A stretch of DNA of 64,000 nucleotides from Adineta steineri. Taxonomy: Eukaryota > Rotifera > Eurotatoria > Adinetida > Adinetidae. The notes under the pieces were generated by a model. The model searched no databases and was not told the origin of the DNA. It was given only the letters and a program-made list of their open reading frames with translations. The stretch spans positions 209,926 through 273,925 of the forward strand of contig CAJNOI010000002.1 in the NCBI GenBank assembly GCA_905250115.1, written 5' to 3'. Of the stretch, positions 10,731 through 19,700 are shown piece by piece. A program made the translations under genes and the position numbers. Within the stretch, counting starts at the first letter, position 1, and every line of letters starts with the position of its first letter.

Positions 10731-13700
10731 ATGGATCAGTTTATTCAATTACCTCAAGATTTACTCAAGGAATTACTCGATTTTCTAAATTTATCACAAA
10801 AATTATCGAATGAAGTTATTACAAAAACGATTGAAGAGATATTGGGAAAATATTTATTAAAAACTGATAGCATCAAATTAAATCGAACAACAAACAATAA
10901 TTTACAAGAGCCGTCTCATATCTATTTATTTATATTGGATTGTTTTGTTGATTTAGATTTAATTTCATCTTCACAATTTCATGCTATTAACAATCGATCA
11001 CTTGCAATAAAACTGGAAACATTGTTAACAAAAAAAATTTTATCAAAATTATATCAGAATTTGAAATGTTGTCAAGAAAGTATTACCATTTTTCAATTAT
11101 TTTCTTGTACTGGTAATGATGACGATAATAAGAATTTATTAAATGAAGTACAAGAATTTTTTAAAAAATATCCTCAATACAAAAATAAATTTGGAATTTA
11201 TGGTACATCAGTTTTATATGCAGCAACAAAATATGGAAACTTAGAAATAGTTAAATATCTAATTGAAACAGTTGGATGTCAATTAAATTTACAAAATCCT
11301 AGATTACTTTTACCAAATGGAAATGAATTATTATCAAATGAAAATACACCATTGCATGGTGCTTGTTATTTTCAACATTTGGATATTGTCGAATATTTAT
11401 TAAAACATGACAACATTGATTTAAATTTAAAAAATTCCTTTTGTCAAACACCGAAAATGATCGCTGAATCAAATAAAAGTCAATCCGTTTTACAACAATT
11501 GAACCAATTTTCGAAAAAAAGTGAAATGTTTTACATCGTTTTGAATGAAACAACTAATTTTGACGAAGAATATGGAGAAATTGTCAAAAAATTTATTCTG
11601 AAAGATAGTGAATCAATTGAAGAAATTATTGAAGAGAATTTTTGTGATATTAAAAATGAAAAGCAAAGTCTGGTAGGCATTTCGAATATTGAACAACTAC
11701 AATGGATTACGTTTGCTATTTTCAAAGTCAGTAAAGAAGTTTTTGTTTTCTTTGTTAAAGATGAGTTTTCTTCTTCTTATTCTTTGTGTTCGTATGAAAG
11801 GAGAAAGGATGAAATAGTGGAAGTAGTAAAAAAGAACTTTAAGAATACTTTCTCAATTAAAGTAATTGAGAAGAGAAACCGAGAAGAAGATGATGAGATT
11901 AGTAATAATCAAGGAATTGCGTTAGCTTTATACAAAATGAATATAATTATCGAATTTTTTAAAGACAAAACGGTCAAAAAAGAGCAATATAATAAGAAAT
12001 TTGAAGAAACTAATTTTTCTATTTACGGCGGTGATACTAACAACAATAAGCGTCGTGAAATTATTTTCGATTTTGAAAAACTATTTGTTAAGATAGGACT
12101 CAGCAGAGCAATTCGAACAACAGAAACATTAGAAAAAATTTTGACTTCATTAAAAAATATCGTTAAAAATGAGAAAAACTATGTGTTAGATGGAGATCAA
12201 TTAGTTAAATTAACAAATTTCTTAGAAAACCGAAATTTTACACGAGTAAATGATAATGAAATTGATTTAAAAGAAATTATTATCGAAATTCTTCTACAAT
12301 TAAAGAATAGAGGTCAAATGATAAATAATCAACGTATACAAAACAATTTACAAAATTATTATGAGGAGAATAGAAGTCATTTAAATAAGATTCAAGAATT
12401 TGACGAATTACTTCACCAAGATGCTCGAGATAATCAAATTAAAGGTTGTCTTATTATTGCATTAGATTATCAAAAAGATTTTTTATTTTCTATAGGAAAA
12501 TTAATTCCAGCTTTAGAATATTTTGATCAATTTATTAAATTGTTAGATGATCATTATCAAAAAAGACAAGAATTAGAAATCCAGAAAATAAAACTGAATA
12601 AGAAGTTGAGTATTTTAAATTCAGAAGTCCAGAAAAACAATGAAAAAGAGAGGAAACAATGTGAAGAATCAATCAAAATTAGTTTTAAGATTAGTGAAAT
12701 TCAAAAACAGCTCGATTATTATTTAGCAAAAGCTGAGATTAGTGAATCCGTCAATATTGATGATTTAGTTATTTTATTAGGAGAGAATCTTACTGATGAA
12801 TATAAATTTTCTCAAGAAACAATAAATAAAATAATTGAAGTTGGAAAAAGAATAGGAGAAAATGAAGAATTAGCATTAGCTTTAGTTAAAATTTTTGAAA
12901 AAATTTCTTCTGATGAAAATCATAGTAGCAACAAAATTGAAGAAGTATTCAATAAACTTTTATCAAAAATTTCACTATCTGAGGAAAGTGTAGAAATAAT
13001 TATTAACCTTCACCAAGAATTTCTCATAAACCTAAATCAAAATTCGAATTTATTAAAATATCTTCATGGAATTTTAATTGAAAATTCAAATTCAAAAAAC
13101 AGAACAAAAGCATTCGAAATCTTGAAATCATCAAAATTTTATTCAAATGATTTGGAATATATTAAACAAATTATGAAATTAGAAGAAACCTCTTTTCAAA
13201 ATGATACAACAATTGCTGAAGATTGTTTAATACAAGTTCAAAACCGAAATAAATTAACTTGGAATTTATTTGAAAAATTAACACAATATTTTCCCACTCA
13301 TATCGATATTATTGAAACAATAATCAAAGAAGTTGTGGAACAAAATCTGCAGAAATTACCGGAATCATTTATTAAAAACTTCCAAGAACATATCAATTCG
13401 TTATCTTCTGTATCTACTTTGTCTGATAAAGAAAATCAAATGAAATTCATTATAAAAATATGTAAACTGTTGATTAAAAACAAATATTTAATTAACTTAA
13501 ATAAAATTCAGTCACATATTGGAAATTTATTATCAATTAATACAGATGAAAGTTTACAAGATGAAATTTTAGGAATGATTTTTATCGAATTTTCTAATGG
13601 AGATCAAATCGATAATGAATTAATTGAAAAAATTAAGTTGTTATCAGACAAAAATCAATATGCACAAAATATAATGAATCTCATTGAGAAAGATTCCATC

Positions 13701-16700
13701 GACGATAATCTGTCAATATTAAAAAATTCAAGAAATGATTTAATAAAACGAAAACAAGCATTATTTATGATTGTGTCACCACCAATTAATCTATTAGAAT
13801 CACTTATTGCATATGAACCTTATTTACGAGCAGATGCTTTTAAAATCTTGCCGAATGATTTGGAAATTGACTTCAGTATTATTGCACAAGCAATTTATAA
13901 CGATGAAAATATACATATAGAGGATGTCTCAAAATTCATAGATAAGATTAAGAATAAAGGGAATTTTTCAATTATTCTACCTGCAATTATTCATAGGTTT
14001 TATAATGATCAACAATCTGAGGTATTGAAACTATTAGATGAAATATCTCGTTCTGAAGAAAAACAAGGAGAAGAATTTGTTGAATATTTATTAAATTTAA
14101 TAGAAAATACTTATGTGAATCAAATTCGATCTCAGTTAATTACTATTATTGAAAACTGTATGGCGAATAATAAAGATTTGGAGACAATTCAAATTAAAAA
14201 ACAGAAAATTGATAGTGATGGAATAATAAACGAAATTGAACCTTCGTTAATTGATGAATTGAATCAACTCAAGACGATTTCATTAATTCATGAAAATACA
14301 TTTGAAAATTTAAGTAAAAACATTCAGCAAAGAAATGGGATTGTTACTCAAAATGAAATAATTTTATTAATCGATGCTTTGGTAGATCCAACAAAACAAG
14401 AATCTATCTCTGATCTTTTATTACAAATCGATCTTACACAAGGTTTAGACAATACGATTACGACCCGTCTTTATGAAAAAATAATTTCAAATCCAAAACT
14501 TATTCAATATCCTAGTCTTGTAGCTATTATTACTATCAATTTAAATAAGAATAGAGAAGTACCAAATCCGATCATAAAAACACTATGGGAAGAATTTTTA
14601 TTATTGCCAGAAGATTCTTCTGATAAGACCAAGATATTATTAAAGCAAAATTTAATTTATATCATAATGCTATTAGTTACACAAAACAATCAAATACCAA
14701 TGGATGTTTTAAAAAAATTAGTGAATATCTTTACAAATCAACAAGAAGATGTACAATTAAGAATTGTCATTGAAAAATTTTTATCAAAATCGATTGAAAT
14801 TATTAGTGAACAAGAAGTATGTACATTAGTTATTCAATCATTGAAAGATGTTGCATTACAATTTCGAAATAATCAAAATGAAGATTTATTAAATAAATTT
14901 GTCTTCAGCAATTTAAGAAAATATGTTGATTATCAATTTTTGAATAATTTTTACCAACAATTAAAAGTAAGAGCTGGTGTTATCGAAGACGATAAAGGAA
15001 TACAGGAGTTGAATAAGTTTTTCAAAGAAGAAAAAACTCCATTGAAAATATTTCAATTATTAAATGCACTTAATATTCAATTTTCCAATTCTCAAACACT
15101 TGATACAACTATTTTCAAAGAATTTCATCAAGATGAATGGACAAAAGAAATCTTAGCGAGTCAGTTAATAATTGAAATATTTAAAATAAAACAAAACTAT
15201 GATGAAGGAATAAATGAATTTGAATTGGAGAAATTTCGAGATTATATTCAATTACTAACATCACAAAAGAATCATGCCGTGGAAGATCTTTTAGAAATCT
15301 TAATCATCAAACAGAATATTGATGAATTTAATCTAGAAACACTTAATGATATACTCTACATATTAGTTTCACTTGCATCAGTTGATGATTATGAAAAAAA
15401 TCAAATATTCGATATTTTGCAAAATGGTCATGCTGATTTTTACATTCAATTACAAAGTATTTGGCTAGCTAAACGATTGAAATATTTTGATATTAAATTT
15501 ACAAATGAAAACTTAAAAGAATTAAATCAATATTTGCCTTATAAACCAGAAACAATCAATCTTTTTTTTGATCGAGTAAATCAATCGTCACAAACAATTG
15601 ATGAATTAATTGAATTTTTTACAACTCTAGCAAATTCTGGTTTAACATTCGAAAGTAGCCAAACATTTCTCATCAATGAACTTATCGAAAAAACAACGCT
15701 TGAAAAATTATTAATAAGATTAGGTGAAAAATTAGTCGGTTTAATTTTATCGAAGAGATTTCCATTCTATCAAGATTATCTTCGAAGTAAAAAGAATTAT
15801 AAAAATTATCACTTATCATCCAAAAAAACAACATCAAGAAAAAATGCATATAATCAAGCAAATACCACAGAATGGTATACTGCAGAAGATATTGCACAAA
15901 TAACTTCTGAATGGATGAAAGAATTTAATACTTCGACTGAAGGTAAAAAATTACGAGTTACACAAGCTCTAGGCCGTCAAGATAATATGAGTTTATCAAC
16001 AATTTTAAATAAAGTTATCGTTGAATATAAACAAGAAAAGGATATAATATTTATTATTCCATTAAATATTGCTGATAATCATTGGGTAACTGCAGCACTT
16101 GTTCCCGATCAAGAGAAAAATATTGTACTTTACAAAGATTCATTAGGAGAAGAGAATCTGATTGAAGAACGAGACGAAATAGAAAAAATATTCAAAGCAG
16201 CAGATTTATCAAATTTTGAATTTAAATACAATCGTTCTAGTGAGCAAGTTGATGATTATAATTGTGGAATTTTTGCATTAGCAAATATGAAAATAATGGC
16301 TAAAGAATTAACATCGTTAAACAATCAAAAACAATATTTTATTAAAAATTTTGAATATAACAAAAATTTTGTCAATCAAGAGCAAGCTGTCCAACTTCGT
16401 AAAGAAACATTTCCGAAAATGTATGCTTTAAGTTTATGTGAATCATTTAAAAGAAGAGAAATTGTTGATCATCATCTTCCTGAACTGAAACACTTAGAAG
16501 AATTACTTCGAAATAAAACGATAATAACAACAGAAGAAAACAATCAATGGGAATTGTCAATTGCATTACCTCAAGAAGAAAATTTAATAGAAAATGATTA
16601 TAAATATTTATATGTCATTAAAATTAATGATACAAATTCTCTTAATGTAGATTTTACACAAACAAGTGATTTAAAGAGAAAATTAATACAAGGATTAGGC

Positions 16701-19700
16701 ATAACTGAAATTTACGAAGAAAATAAAACATTTGTCAAAATTCTTGATGAAAATTTAACAGAACTTAATCAAAAAGAAAAAAAATTAAATCCAATTGAAA
16801 AAGTATCATTAGGCGACAAAGAAATTGAAGAATTACTTGGTCAACTTGATGTTGATATTACCGAATTTAATAAAGATATTTTACGAGAAAATTTAGGCTT
16901 AAAAGAAGAAAACAATGTGCCTCCTTCTACAATTAAAAATCAAAATGAAATTATTGATATTCAAGATTGTGAATTACTTTATAAATTACATCAGAAATTA
17001 ACAAAAATCTTGACATGTGCTGGTTGGCTTTTGAAATCTATTGATCAGTTACTATCGCATGTTAATTCAAAATTAAAACTAGAACATTTATTGAATTCAT
17101 TAGATCCAATTTATGAATACAATTTAAGAGAGTATGATCAAAATATGAAAGGAAAAAGTGTATTTCAAGTTTTAATGACAACTGCATCTCAAAAATGGAT
17201 TACAGAAATTCATAATTTGGCTATTTTTCAAACATTTAAAGGAAGTCATATCAAAGATTTAAATGAATTAAAACAAGAAATATTTTTGGAAGAAATACAT
17301 AAACAATTTCTATCAGATGAATACGAAAATATCAAAACATTTTATGACGAAAAACGATCTGAAATTTGTCCTGAATTTACTATAATTAAACAATGGAAGA
17401 CAAATGAAATATATCAATGGGCGAAAAAATTGAAATTAACTCGAAATAAGATTAGTCATTATGAAATTATAGCAATAATAAAAAGAGCAGTTGAAATTAC
17501 AAGTAAATTTCCTCCAAGAGAAATTCAATTACTTTCATTAATAATTTTATTAAATCCAAAAAAGAATCATGGACGTCTTGCTCAAATCAATACTGGTGAA
17601 GGAAAAACAACGATTGTTGCAATGTTAGCAGCATTTAAAGCTCTTGAAGGACATCAAGTTGATATTGTTACAAGTTCTCCTGAATTAGCAAAACCACAAT
17701 CAGAAGAACAAGCAAAATTTTATCTATTGTTTGGTTTGACATGTGCACATAATGGACAAGATTCGCCAATTGATATTAAACAACGATATCAAGCGAATAT
17801 TGTCTATGGTGCAGCCGGTAATTTTCAAGGGGATATTCTACGAGATGAATATAGTAAACTAGAAATACGTCAAGGAAGAAGATGTGATGTTGCTATTGTT
17901 GATGAAGTTGATTCAATGTTAATTGATGGAAAAAATCATATTGTTATGTTATCATCATCAATGCCTGGAATGGATAATTTAGAATCATTATTAGCAGCTA
18001 TTTGGATACAAATTGGAGAAGTTACAAAATCGGTCAAAGAAATTAATGGAAAATGGTATTTTATTGATCAAGAAAATGCACTTGATAATCATGGTAAACT
18101 TCGATCTGATCTTGTTGAACATGCTTATTGTATTGAAGGAACAAGAGAACAATTTATTAAAGATTGTACTGAAAAACATATTAGGAAATTAATTCGAGAT
18201 GAAGATAACTTATCGCCAAGTGATAAAGAAAATCTTGAAGAATATCCAGAAATCAAAATTCCAAAACATTTAAGAGAATTAGTTATTAAAACGCAATTGA
18301 AAAAATGGATTTCGAGCGCAATTCATGCAAAATATAAATGCAAAAATAATCAAGATTATGTTATTAAAAATGGAAGGATTGCACCAGTTGATGCAAGTAA
18401 TACAGGTATTGTTCAACAAAACATGAATTGGAATGACGGTCTTCATCAATTTTTACAACTTAAACATGGAGCAAAAATAACTCCGGAAAATTTTACAACA
18501 AATTTTATATCAAATGTGACATATTTTAAACGTTATTCTCCAAATATTTTTGGTTTAACTGGTACACTTGGAAGTAATAATGCTCGAGAATTATTAAATG
18601 AAACCTATAATGTTGATAGTGTGATTATTCCACCATTTAAACAAAAACAATATAAAGAATTAACACCAATTATTTGTGATCAAGAAGATGATTGGTATAT
18701 GAATATTGTTCAAAGTTCAATGAATAAACTTAGAAATGGTCGAGGTGTTTTAATAATTACAAAATATATTCAACAAGTTGAAGAAATTCGAAATCGTTTA
18801 ATTAATGAAGGATATAATAAAGAGAAAATAAAAATTTATAAAACAGAAGAAGATTCAATGAAAATAATTCAACAAGAATTAAAACATGGAGAAATAATTA
18901 TTGCAACAAATATTGCTGGAAGAGGAACAGATATTCGAGCAAGTGATATTATTGAAAATAATGGTGGATTACATGTATGTGTTACATTTTTACCAGCAAA
19001 TGAACGTGTTGAACAACAAAATGTTGGTCGAACATCGAGAACAGGAAATAAAGGAACAGGACAATTTATTTTATTGACAAAAAATGGTAAGAATGATTTT
19101 AAAAGATTAAAAAGAACACGAGATGAAGACGAAGAAACGGGACTACAATCTGCTAAAACACAAATCAATCAAGTGATTATCAAAGATGAAATATTTACAT
19201 TATTTTGTAAATTATTAGATGATATTGATGACAGTGATAATCGTCTACAAGCATCAATTGAAAAATCTATTTTAAAAATCAAACTTCGAGCAATTGAAGA
19301 ACGATTTGGTATTTGGTTAAAGATGGAAGAGACGGCTGCTTTTACAACTAAAACAGAAAATAACGAAATGGAAAAGAATTTTGAAGAATTCAAAGGTCAA
19401 ATTTTGAATGACAAAAAAAATGATAAATTAATTCAAAATTCATATTTTCATGTCTTAATTGGAAATGAATTCTTAAGAATAAAAGAATATGATAAAGCAA
19501 TAGAAGAATTTACCAAAGCAACAAAATTAGATGAATATTTTCAAGTCAATGCTTTTTATAATCGAGGATATGCAAGAATTGCACAATATGGAAATAATAT
19601 TGAACACAAACAGATCGTTGAAGCAATTGAAGATTTTAGAAAAGCAAAAAAAATAATTGAAGAAAATTTTGAACCATTATTAAATATTATTCAACAAGCA